A DNA stretch of 5,768 nucleotides, taken from assembly GCA_025363795.1 (NCBI GenBank), contig JANYLE010000310.1:1-5768 (forward strand). Direction: 5' to 3'. The translations under genes and the position numbers were made by a program. The notes below the pieces were generated by a model. It did not search any database. It saw only the letters and a list, made by a program, of their open reading frames with translations, and was not told the origin of the DNA. Origin of the DNA: Mariniphaga sp. Its GTDB lineage: Bacteria; Bacteroidota; Bacteroidia; Bacteroidales; Prolixibacteraceae. Below, piece by piece: positions 1 through 5,768 of the stretch (positions are counted from its first letter, which is position 1; each line of letters starts with the position of its first letter).

Positions 1-179
1 GCAGCATAATTCAAATGCTCAAGTCCTTCGAGATCTTCTTTCGTGTAAACACTTTTCACAGGAATCAACTCCGGAGTCATCCAGATTTTATCAATCCCGT
101 TTTTCTTTTCCCATTCCTTTGCTGAACAGCAAGCTTTTGGGGCACTTTTGATATTTATTTCTTTAAAATCAGGCTTCAT
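1..179 (-). CDS. mutB: Methylmalonyl-CoA mutase large (catalytic) subunit, N-terminal fragment cut by window edge
   Basis: This is the first 59 codons of the catalytic subunit of adenosylcobalamin-dependent methylmalonyl-CoA mutase, which interconverts (R)-methylmalonyl-CoA and succinyl-CoA in the cytoplasm. It starts at ATG 177-179 on the minus strand and is open to the window edge. The visible N-terminus begins MKPDFKEINIKSA and then has KIWMTPELIPVKSVYTKEDL followed by EGLEHLNYA, the family's conserved lead-in to the TIM barrel (the T-x-E-x-I-x-V and Y-T-K-E-D-L-E-G signature). The barrel, substrate pocket and cobalamin-binding domain lie outside the window. The start is 8 nt after the mutA stop codon, so the two are very likely co-transcribed and translationally close. 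No purine-rich ribosome site precedes it, as is usual in Bacteroidota. A Cys-Cys pair at residues 17-18 is a minor local oddity. Identification is strong from the N-terminal motifs and from its partner gene. Confidence 0.93.
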   Translation of the reverse strand, partial: MKPDFKEINIKSAPKACCSAKEWEKKNGIDKIWMTPELIPVKSVYTKEDLEGLEHLNYA

Positions 180-187
180 AATTGATA

Positions 188-2116
188 CTATTTTATCCCA
201 AGTTTATTATTATACTCAGTCAGTGACTCCAGCAAATTAGTTTTCACACTGATGAAATTTTCGATACCTGCAGCTTTAAGGTCATCCGTACAAGCCGGTG
301 CACCGGCAACAACGAAAATTGCTTTGCCTTTCAACTGATTGAATGCTTCAGGTGCAAATCCGGCATATTCTTCGTCCGAACTGCAAATCACAACGATATC
401 AGCTTTGGCGTTTAATGCCGCTTTAACACCTTCCTCAACAGTTCCGAAAGCATTGTTATCAACCACTTCGTAACCAGCTACGGCAAAGAAATTACAGGCA
501 AACTGCGCCCGTGCTTTGCTGAAAACCACGCTTCCGATGGTGAGCATAAATGCTTTTGGCCGTTTATTCTTTGCAGAAAAACAGTCGGTTGCATACCTGA
601 GTGCCTCGATTTGCTGAGCACTTCTATAAAACTTGATGGTTTCAACTTCGGCGTCTTTATCTGTCTGATCGACAGCCTCGAACAATTGACTGTCCAAATT
701 CTCAGTGATTTGCTCAGTATAATTTGGAAATTGATTAACGCCCAAAAGGTTATCCCGACGTGTAGCTACAGCTTTGATCCGTTTTGCTGCCATCTCGTTA
801 ACCTGAGCCTGGACAAATCCTGCGCGGAAAGCCGCAATAAAACCACCTTTTTCCTGAATTTCGAGGAAAAGTTTCCATGCCTGATCAGCTATTGAGGCGG
901 TCAGATTTTCGATATAATAAGAACCTGCAGCTGGATCAGCAATTTTATCAAAATGAGCTTCTTCCTTCAGAACAGCTTGCTGGTTGCGGGCAATTCTTTC
1001 CGAAATATCGGTAGGTTGCTCATATACAACATCAAAAGGAAGTACTGTTAAAGAATCGGTACCACCCAATATCGCAGACATAGCCTCTGTTTCAGAGCGC
1101 AATATATTTACATATGGATCATAAATCGTTTTATTCCAAACGGAAGTCTCAGAATGCACATTCATTTCGCAGGCACAAAGACAAACGTCGCCGCTGCAAT
1201 TGTCGTCACATTTACAATCAGGACCACATTCGCATTTTGGGTTGTAGGCCTTAACAATATTTGCCCATAACATCCTGGCAGCACGAAGTTTTGCCAATTC
1301 CATGAAATAATTACCGCCAATACCAAAGTTAAAACGGATACGAGGAGCAACTGCACCTGCATTTAAACCGTTCTCAGTAAGGCGCGTTAGATATTCAGCT
1401 CCCATAGCTAACGAGAAACCCAATTCCTGAACGATTGAAGCTCCTGCATTATTAAAATTCTTTCCGTTAACACCGATCAACTGAAGACCTGGATATTCAG
1501 CAGCCGCTTCAAGTATCTCATTTGCACGGACAAATACTTCAGCTTCGCTGGAACAAAATTTTCCTTTGAGGGTAAAAACACCGATTGGATCGAAATTAAC
1601 TGATGCTTTTAATTCACCGGGATTGACTTTCTGCTCTTTCAGGTAGGCAACCAGACTTTTTACCAAAACGGCATTTTTGCAGGTCATTACGAAATTCACC
1701 TCTGTTTTCTCGAGGCTAATACCCTGCAGCAATTGCTTTAGATCGTCAACACTGATTTCCCGGCAGTTCTTAAACACATAACCGACAGAGGTGACACCTT
1801 TTGAAGTAATGTCCAACGCCTTTTGATTGGCATCGCTTAGATCAACAACTTCGATGTCCTGACGAACCAGCCAGTTGTTACCAGCTTTACGATTTCCCCT
1901 AACATAGGGAAACTGTCCGGGCAAAGTCCCCACGAAATCGAGACCTTTCAAATTTTCGTCGCGATAGTATGGGCGGACGTTAATCCCCTCATTAGTACGC
2001 CATATAAGAGCCTTGTCATAATCTCTGCCCTTAAGATCGGTGGTAATTTGTGCTTCCCACGCCTCGGTCGATACGGGGGGAAATTCCGAAAATAATTTTA
2101 TATCTTTCTCATTCAT
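188..2116 (-). CDS. mutA: Methylmalonyl-CoA mutase small subunit, with a cysteine-rich insertion
   Basis: MutA is the non-catalytic partner of MutB in the heterodimeric mutase of propionate/succinate metabolism. The protein is 642 residues, close to the family norm. It opens with the typical small-subunit N-terminus (LFSEFPPVSTEAWEAQI, residues 8-24; DLKGRDYDKALIWRTNEG, 27-44). A TIM-barrel half follows, including HSETSVWNKTIYDPYVN (321-337), the EAMSAILGGTDSLTVLPFD stretch (344-362) and ARNQQ (376-380). Residues about 520-642 form a cobalamin-binding-like Rossmann domain in which the base-off motif DxHxxG is lost: the aligned stretch 527-535 has Phe532 where the cobalt-ligating His would be. 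This loss is normal for small subunits. Unusually, residues 295-316 hold eight cysteines in a loop just before the HSETS strand. The start is ATG 2114-2116, about 30 nt downstream of a Bacteroidota-type promoter element. The stop is TAG at 188-190, with mutB 8 nt further on. Confidence 0.95.
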   Translation of the reverse strand: MNEKDIKLFSEFPPVSTEAWEAQITTDLKGRDYDKALIWRTNEGINVRPYYRDENLKGLDFVGTLPGQFPYVRGNRKAGNNWLVRQDIEVVDLSDANQKALDITSKGVTSVGYVFKNCREISVDDLKQLLQGISLEKTEVNFVMTCKNAVLVKSLVAYLKEQKVNPGELKASVNFDPIGVFTLKGKFCSSEAEVFVRANEILEAAAEYPGLQLIGVNGKNFNNAGASIVQELGFSLAMGAEYLTRLTENGLNAGAVAPRIRFNFGIGGNYFMELAKLRAARMLWANIVKAYNPKCECGPDCKCDDNCSGDVCLCACEMNVHSETSVWNKTIYDPYVNILRSETEAMSAILGGTDSLTVLPFDVVYEQPTDISERIARNQQAVLKEEAHFDKIADPAAGSYYIENLTASIADQAWKLFLEIQEKGGFIAAFRAGFVQAQVNEMAAKRIKAVATRRDNLLGVNQFPNYTEQITENLDSQLFEAVDQTDKDAEVETIKFYRSAQQIEALRYATDCFSAKNKRPKAFMLTIGSVVFSKARAQFACNFFAVAGYEVVDNNAFGTVEEGVKAALNAKADIVVICSSDEEYAGFAPEAFNQLKGKAIFVVAGAPACTDDLKAAGIENFISVKTNLLESLTEYNNKLGIK

Positions 2117-2147
2117 AATAAAATAACTATTTGGAAAAATCGAGCTG

Positions 2148-2155
2148 CAAAGTTA
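2148..2155 (-). promoter_or_regulatory. Candidate -7 promoter element for mutAB
   Basis: Read on the minus strand this is TAACTTTG, an exact match to the Bacteroidota sigma(ABfr) -7 consensus TAnnTTTG. It ends 31 nt before the mutA ATG, implying a short leader of roughly 20-30 nt. The matching -33 TTTG is not clear; the nearest candidate is TTTC (plus-strand 2178-2181), about 22 nt upstream, slightly too far and one base off. The call rests on the exact -7 match and its position; no start site can be seen directly. Confidence 0.5.
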
Positions 2156-2156
2156 A

Positions 2157-2169
2157 AAGTTTAAAACTT
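2157..2169. repeat. Small AT-rich inverted repeat between divergent genes
   Basis: AAGTTT and AAACTT flank a single central A, giving a 13-bp near-palindrome. It sits immediately upstream of the mutA -7 element, in the spacer where RNA polymerase would bind, so an operator role is conceivable. The sequence is only A/T with one G and one C, and such repeats arise readily by chance in AT-rich intergenic DNA. Treat it as a visible repeat, not a demonstrated operator. Confidence 0.25.
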
Positions 2170-2273
2170 AATAACCTGAAAAAGAGCCTTGTTTTTTAAT
2201 AAAAATGACAATAATCACGTAAGAAGGATTTACGCCTTATATCGGGCAGACAAAAATTTGCCGTTGCTTTTGC

Positions 2274-2281
2274 TATTTTTG
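2274..2281 (+). promoter_or_regulatory. Candidate -7 promoter element for the MFS exporter gene
   Basis: TATTTTTG is an exact match to the Bacteroidota -7 consensus TAnnTTTG. It ends 27 nt before the ATG at 2309, which fits a leader of about 20 nt. A TTTG exists at 2257-2260 but is only 13 nt upstream, shorter than the roughly 19-21 nt expected for the -33 element, so the -33 half is weak. The position supports starting the exporter at 2309 and not at any upstream in-frame codon. Confidence 0.42.
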
Positions 2282-2308
2282 TCAATCGTTCAACAAAAAT
2301 GGAACATC

Positions 2309-3697
2309 ATGAGCAGCATGAACAGCACGCAGCGATCTGCATTAACGATTGCTGTATTAACTTCATTTTTAATGCCTTTTCTGATTTCAGGAGTAAATAT
2401 TGCTTTGCCCGCGATTGAAAAAGAGTTTGATCTGGATGCTGTAGCGCTGAGCTGGATAGTGACTTCCTATTTGTTATCATCGGCTGTTTTTCTCCTTCCT
2501 CTCGGGAAGTTTGCAGATATCCGGGGGCAAAAATTTGTTTTCCAGGGAGGAATCATCCTGTTTACAATCGCCACAGCCTTATGCGGAATTGCACCCAACG
2601 GTTTAACACTGATTATCTTAAGGGTCATTCAGGGACTTGGGGCCTCAATGACATTGACCACGAGTGCCCCAATACTTGTTTCTGTCTATCCTCCTGCCGA
2701 ACGTGGTAAAGTACTGGGGATTAATGTGGCCGCCGTCTATCTTGGCCTTTCGATGGGGCCGTTTATTGGTGGAATGCTCACCCAATATTTTGGGTGGCGA
2801 AGCATATTTCTATCTTGCGTCCCACTGGGGATAGTCGCAATTGTATTGGTATTTTTCAAAATGAAGAACAATCTGACAGTCCGGACGCCTGGTAAAATTG
2901 ATCACATTGGGGCGCTTTATTATTCAGCCGGACTTATTGCGATCGTTTATAGTTCCTCCAACCTTAATAAATCTTTCGGCTGGCCGCTGATGCTTGCCGG
3001 GATTCTTCTTTTGATCCTTTTTGTCGTACAATGCAAAAAATCGGCTTATCCCATATTCGAAATCACACTTCTTACCCGCAACCGGCTGTTTGCCTTTTCG
3101 AACATTGCAGCATTAATCAACTATAGCGCAACATTTTCACTGGTTTTCCTGATGAGCCTTTTTCTTCAGAAGATCAAAGGATTCACTCCGCAACAATCGG
3201 GAACAATCCTAGTCGCTCAACCATTGATGATGACCATTTTATCTCCTTTTGCAGGAAAACTCTCTGACAAGATTGAGCCTCATATACTGGCAACAAGCGG
3301 CATGTTAATCAGTTCTGCAGGATTATTTTTATTGGCATTTATCAGTCAGCAAACACCTGTTTATTTGATTGTTGCTATTTTGGTTTTGATGGGAATAGGA
3401 TTTGGGATCTTTTCTTCGCCGAATATGAATACCATCATGAGCTCTGTCGAAAAGAGACAACTGGGAATTGCGTCAGGCACTTCAGCAACAATGCGGGTTG
3501 TGGGACAAATGGTGAGCATGATGATTGCCACCCTGGTTTTTTCGCTTTATTTTACTGGCACCCATATCAAAGACGCAGATAACGCGCTATTTATGAGCAG
3601 TATAAGACTTTTATTTATTATTTCAGGATCAATTTGTCTCGCAGGAGTATATTTTTCAAACAGTCGTGGAAACCTCCGAAAATTAATCCCGGTATGA
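2309..3697 (+). CDS. MFS multidrug-type exporter, DHA2 (EmrB/QacA) family, 14 predicted helices
   Basis: This is a 462-residue inner-membrane drug:proton antiporter-type protein of the major facilitator superfamily; the substrate cannot be read from sequence. In order, it has helix 1 with NIALP (30-34), helix 2 with SWIVTSYLLSSAVFLLPLGK (48-67), and MFS motif A as GKFADIRGQK (66-75). Motif B follows as LRVIQGLGAS (104-113) and the exporter-specific motif C as GLSMGPFIGG (146-155). A second-half repeat of motif A, GKLSDKI, is at 316-322, and FGIFSSPNMNTIMSSV is at 365-380. The two extra central helices (about 198-216 and 226-242) and overall length fit the DHA2 group. The acidic residue expected in helix 1 (LDxTIVNVALP) is absent, with Leu25 in its place, as I recall for a related archaeal/Bacteroidota subgroup. 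I chose ATG 2309 because 40 further in-frame codons upstream, beginning with TTG at 2189, are charged, not MFS-like, and cross a candidate promoter. ATG 2318 is an alternative start. It is divergent from mutA. Confidence 0.9.
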   Translation: MSSMNSTQRSALTIAVLTSFLMPFLISGVNIALPAIEKEFDLDAVALSWIVTSYLLSSAVFLLPLGKFADIRGQKFVFQGGIILFTIATALCGIAPNGLTLIILRVIQGLGASMTLTTSAPILVSVYPPAERGKVLGINVAAVYLGLSMGPFIGGMLTQYFGWRSIFLSCVPLGIVAIVLVFFKMKNNLTVRTPGKIDHIGALYYSAGLIAIVYSSSNLNKSFGWPLMLAGILLLILFVVQCKKSAYPIFEITLLTRNRLFAFSNIAALINYSATFSLVFLMSLFLQKIKGFTPQQSGTILVAQPLMMTILSPFAGKLSDKIEPHILATSGMLISSAGLFLLAFISQQTPVYLIVAILVLMGIGFGIFSSPNMNTIMSSVEKRQLGIASGTSATMRVVGQMVSMMIATLVFSLYFTGTHIKDADNALFMSSIRLLFIISGSICLAGVYFSNSRGNLRKLIPV

Positions 3698-3699
3698 CC

Positions 3700-3712
3700 T
3701 GTGATGGTCACA
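3700..3712. repeat. Short perfect inverted repeat just after the MFS stop codon
   Basis: TGTGA and TCACA flank a 3-nt centre (TGG), starting 2 nt after the TGA stop. An overlapping alternative pairing is TGACC (3695-3699) with GGTCA (3706-3710) across 6 nt. Either could fold as a weak 5-bp hairpin in the transcript end. No T-run follows, so it is not a classical intrinsic terminator. It may be an RNA end structure, a protein-binding palindrome for the downstream gene, or chance. Confidence 0.3.
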
Positions 3713-3791
3713 AATGCTCTACCCCCATTAAAGTCTGGTATAATTGTTGCATCACATTTTTACAATAAAGAATCAATTTCATTGCATTATC

Positions 3792-4460
3792 ATGAAGAAA
3801 GCCCGGAACATTCTAATTATATTCTTATTATTCAATGCATTATCGGCACTTACCTTACCTGTCAAATCCAATGAATCCCCGAGGAGGGAGGAACACTCCG
3901 GTTATTTGTCTGATTTGGAACGTGATGTGATTGATGAATTAAACCTGGCCAGATCGCACCCGGAAACCTATGCTGATTTTCTTTCACAATATTCAAAGCT
4001 ATTTGTAGGTAGGGAGTTATGTGAACCCGGGGAGATCACAATCATAACCAACGAAGGGAGAAGTGCTGTAAATGAAGCAATCAGATTTCTGGAGAATCAA
4101 AAATCCCTGCCAACCCTGACAGCCTCCAAAGGGATGAGTAAAGCCGCGACAGATATGGTTAGAATGCAGGAAACGACCAACCGTACTGGCCATATAGGTA
4201 GCGACCGAAGTACGTTTTATGATCGGATCAGCCGATATGGAACGTGGAGTGGTTCGTGTTCAGAAAATATCGATTATGGCTACAATTCTGCCAGAAGAAT
4301 CGTCATGGCACTAATTATTGATGATGGGGTAAGAAATCGCGGCCATCGGAAAAGCATTTATGATCAGAATTTTCTGCGGGTTGGAGTAGCCTGTGGCCAG
4401 CACAGAACATTTAAATACATGTGCGTCATCGAATTGGCGCAAAGCTACTCTGAAAAATAG
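3792..4460 (+). CDS. Secreted CAP/SCP-domain protein (PR-1-like superfamily)
   Basis: This is a 222-residue exported protein with one CAP domain; bacterial members of this type (Bacillus YkwD is a distant example) have no settled biochemical function. Residues 1-19 form a signal peptide: MKKARN, a hydrophobic core ILIIFLLFNAL, and possible cleavage after Ala19. The CAP domain spans about 40-218: an N-terminal helix with LNLARSHPETYADFL (50-64), TGHIGSDRSTFYDRISRYG (132-150), CSENI (156-160), and the IDDGVRNRGHRKSIY block (176-190). The putative metal/active-site tetrad is intact as His134, Glu158, His185 and Glu214. Four cysteines (77, 156, 201, 211) could form disulfides in the periplasm or outside. 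No lipobox or type IX sorting domain is seen. I chose ATG 3792 because the signal peptide starts there; in-frame TTG codons at 3744 and 3747 would add an implausible extension. The gap to the MFS gene is 94 nt, so co-transcription is possible but unproven. Confidence 0.9.
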   Translation: MKKARNILIIFLLFNALSALTLPVKSNESPRREEHSGYLSDLERDVIDELNLARSHPETYADFLSQYSKLFVGRELCEPGEITIITNEGRSAVNEAIRFLENQKSLPTLTASKGMSKAATDMVRMQETTNRTGHIGSDRSTFYDRISRYGTWSGSCSENIDYGYNSARRIVMALIIDDGVRNRGHRKSIYDQNFLRVGVACGQHRTFKYMCVIELAQSYSEK

Positions 4461-4573
4461 ATTGGATTTAACTTTCTAATATGAAAGAGGAGAATGAGAA
4501 AGTATTAAAATGATCTGGAACATCAATATAGTCTCAGCCATTTCCACTTTTTCATATGGTCCTGCTAATTAAG
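4461..4573. other. Convergent intergenic region without a clear terminator
   Basis: This gap separates the 3' ends of the CAP gene and the MATE gene. It holds a weak 5-bp hairpin (CTTTC at 4472-4476 with GAAAG at 4483-4487) and an 8-bp inverted pair (ATATGAAA at 4479-4486, TTTCATAT at 4550-4557) separated by 63 nt. No GC-rich stem followed by a T-run is visible on either strand, so how the two transcripts end is not evident. No coding potential or RNA gene is seen. Confidence 0.4.
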
Positions 4574-5768
4574 CTAAACCACCTTACTTCTCCAATTTCC
4601 CTTTTTAAGGTACCAATAAGACAATGCCCCTATGGATGAGCTGTAAACAAATTCAGCTGTCCAGACATATTCGATTCTCATCTGAAGTTTTACAGCCAAC
4701 AGCCAGGCAACTGAAAGATAGGCAACAAGTGTAAGCACCTCAATTCCAAGAGCATATTTCGTATTGGCAGTTCCAAGAACACCATTAAAAAGGATGCTCA
4801 TCACCATAAAAACGAAAGTGGCCGCCAGGATAATATAATAAGATGGAACGGTGTCTTCAATCAAAGATAAACTGTTTGTATAAATAGATATTGCCTGTCG
4901 GGGGATAAGGGCCGCCAGCAAAACGGTTAACGCCATTGCGGCTGCACTGAACTTTATGATTTTTTTAATAATCGGGATTACCTGTTGTGGATTACCTTCC
5001 CCCAGCGCATTACTAACCAGCGTACTTGTAACCGAGCAAAGTGCCCATCCCGGGATCATCAACATCAAATAAAGGCTCCGGATAATATTGGATACAGCAA
5101 GTGACCTTTCGCCCATCTTTTCTACAAACATGAAAAAAACGAACCAGCTACCCAGCGAAAGGACGTATTGCATCATCACAAAAACCGATATCCCCAAAGT
5201 GTTTTTAATAATTTTGAGATCAGGTTTAACCAGCCTGAAAAGTACGTATTGCTTTAATCGGCTGTTATGCCATGTGATAATAACAAAAAACAGTAATGCA
5301 CACACTTCGGAAATAGACGATGCAATACCTGCACCTTTAATTCCCAGTTGGGGGAATCCCCAATGACCAAAAATCAATGCATAGTCGAGCACAACATTTA
5401 CAACTGCCATAATTGCAGAACTGATGCTCAGGTATTTTGTAAAAGTAATACCCGTATAAAACGAGCGGAAAAGCAATCCGGCAGAAGCAAAGAACAACCC
5501 TAAAACACGGTAAACAAGAAACGTAGAACTCGCATTGAAAACAGCCTCTGAAGCCATAAATGGTTTCAGAAGAGATGGGCCAAAGAGAATCACTAAGAAT
5601 GTAATAATCAATGAAATTATTCCTAAAAAGTAAAAGCTGTTGTCAAAAATACGACCGATGGCCAGGTAATTTTTTTCCCCATTGCGACGCGCCACCAGAA
5701 TCTGAACACCAGTGGCAAATCCGAAACTAACCATAAACAAAGTGGTGTACAACAAACCTCCGATTGCC
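4574..5768 (-). CDS. MATE-family efflux transporter, N-terminus cut by window edge
   Basis: This is a Na+- or H+-coupled multidrug/toxin extrusion (MATE) transporter of the inner membrane; its substrate is unknown. The reading frame stays open to the right edge, entering with AIGGLLYTTLFMVSFGFATG, so the true start is outside the window and the TTG at 5753-5755 is not a start. About 397 residues are visible, against roughly 440-460 for the family, so most likely only helix 1 and its lead-in are missing. Numbered from that TTG codon, the recognisable elements are QILVARRNGEKN after helix 2 (18-29), FRSFYTGI in the first half (99-106), and the NVVLDYALIFGHWGFPQLGI segment (119-138) followed by KGAGIASSISE (139-149). 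In the second half are GWALCSVTSTLVSNALGEGN (236-255) and FNGVLGTANT (324-333). Eleven hydrophobic segments can be picked out. The C-terminus ends in a basic KKGNWRSK tail with a TAG stop at 4574-4576. It converges on the CAP gene, so the two are separate transcription units. Confidence 0.9.
   Translation of the reverse strand, partial: AIGGLLYTTLFMVSFGFATGVQILVARRNGEKNYLAIGRIFDNSFYFLGIISLIITFLVILFGPSLLKPFMASEAVFNASSTFLVYRVLGLFFASAGLLFRSFYTGITFTKYLSISSAIMAVVNVVLDYALIFGHWGFPQLGIKGAGIASSISEVCALLFFVIITWHNSRLKQYVLFRLVKPDLKIIKNTLGISVFVMMQYVLSLGSWFVFFMFVEKMGERSLAVSNIIRSLYLMLMIPGWALCSVTSTLVSNALGEGNPQQVIPIIKKIIKFSAAAMALTVLLAALIPRQAISIYTNSLSLIEDTVPSYYIILAATFVFMVMSILFNGVLGTANTKYALGIEVLTLVAYLSVAWLLAVKLQMRIEYVWTAEFVYSSSIGALSYWYLKKGNWRSKVV

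Noticed and set aside
611..895. Plus-strand open frame of 94 codons inside mutA
   Set aside because: It lies wholly antisense to a well-conserved gene, has no recognisable protein features, and is best explained as a shadow of mutA codons.
1162..1362. Frameshift as the origin of the cysteine-rich MutA segment
   Set aside because: The MutA frame is continuous, with conserved sequence immediately before (AARMLWANIVKAY) and after (MNVHSETS). A frameshift pair would be needed, and the CxC-patterned Asp/Lys/Gly content looks selected, not random.
2117..2200. Possible cobalamin riboswitch upstream of mutA
   Set aside because: The candidate promoter leaves a leader of only about 20-30 nt, far too short for the roughly 200-nt cobalamin aptamer, and no B12-box-like conserved stretch is visible.
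3700..3712. CRP-like site (TGTGA...TCACA)
   Set aside because: The half-sites are separated by 3 nt and not the 6 nt of CRP/FNR-type operators, and the geometry would not fit that dimer.
3739..3744. Perfect TATAAT as a -10 promoter for the CAP gene
   Set aside because: It matches the proteobacterial consensus, which Bacteroidota do not generally use. No -35 or -33 partner is present, and AT-rich DNA gives such hexamers by chance.
2309..4460. MFS plus CAP genes as a new two-gene secretion or defence system
   Set aside because: The genes are 94 nt apart, belong to widespread unrelated families, and nothing in the window ties their functions together. Adjacency alone is not enough.
4472..4557. 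Bidirectional terminator between the convergent CAP and MATE genes
   Set aside because: The stems are 5 bp (CTTTC/GAAAG) or 8 bp across a 63-nt loop, AT-rich, and not followed by a T-run, so they do not support an intrinsic terminator call.
5088..5366. Plus-strand open frame of 92 codons inside the MATE gene
   Set aside because: It is antisense to conserved MATE helices with no domain or start-site support.

Overview
The window looks like a chromosomal segment from a Bacteroidota bacterium, probably a Bacteroidales/Marinilabiliales-type marine or sediment lineage. Three things support this. There is a mutA-mutB pair for two-subunit methylmalonyl-CoA mutase with Bacteroidota-like protein signatures. 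The genes lack strong Shine-Dalgarno sequences. Two exact matches to the Bacteroidota -7 promoter element TAnnTTTG lie just upstream of divergent genes. Genus-level placement is inference.

Layout. Positions 2116 down to 1 (minus strand) hold mutA, the complete 642-residue small subunit of methylmalonyl-CoA mutase, followed 8 nt later by the first 59 codons of mutB, the catalytic large subunit, which is cut by the window's left edge. A divergent intergenic region of about 190 bp (2117-2308) carries candidate promoters for both directions. Positions 2309-3697 (plus) encode a complete MFS exporter of the 14-helix DHA2 (EmrB/QacA) type. Positions 3792-4460 (plus) encode a small secreted CAP/SCP-domain protein. 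After a convergent gap of 113 bp, positions 4574-5768 (minus) hold a MATE-family multidrug/sodium antiporter whose N-terminus lies beyond the right edge.

How the genes relate. mutA and mutB form one functional unit, which interconverts succinyl-CoA and methylmalonyl-CoA with adenosylcobalamin in propionate metabolism. The other three genes have no evident link to it or to each other beyond adjacency: two are membrane exporters and one is exported to the envelope or outside. I see no RNA genes, CRISPR arrays, insertion sequences or phage genes. No intergenic stretch exceeds 300 bases.

The most unusual feature is an eight-cysteine, metallothionein-like insertion in the middle of MutA (residues 295-316), at a loop that is short and cysteine-free in the relatives I can recall. 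I found no convincing new multi-gene system here.
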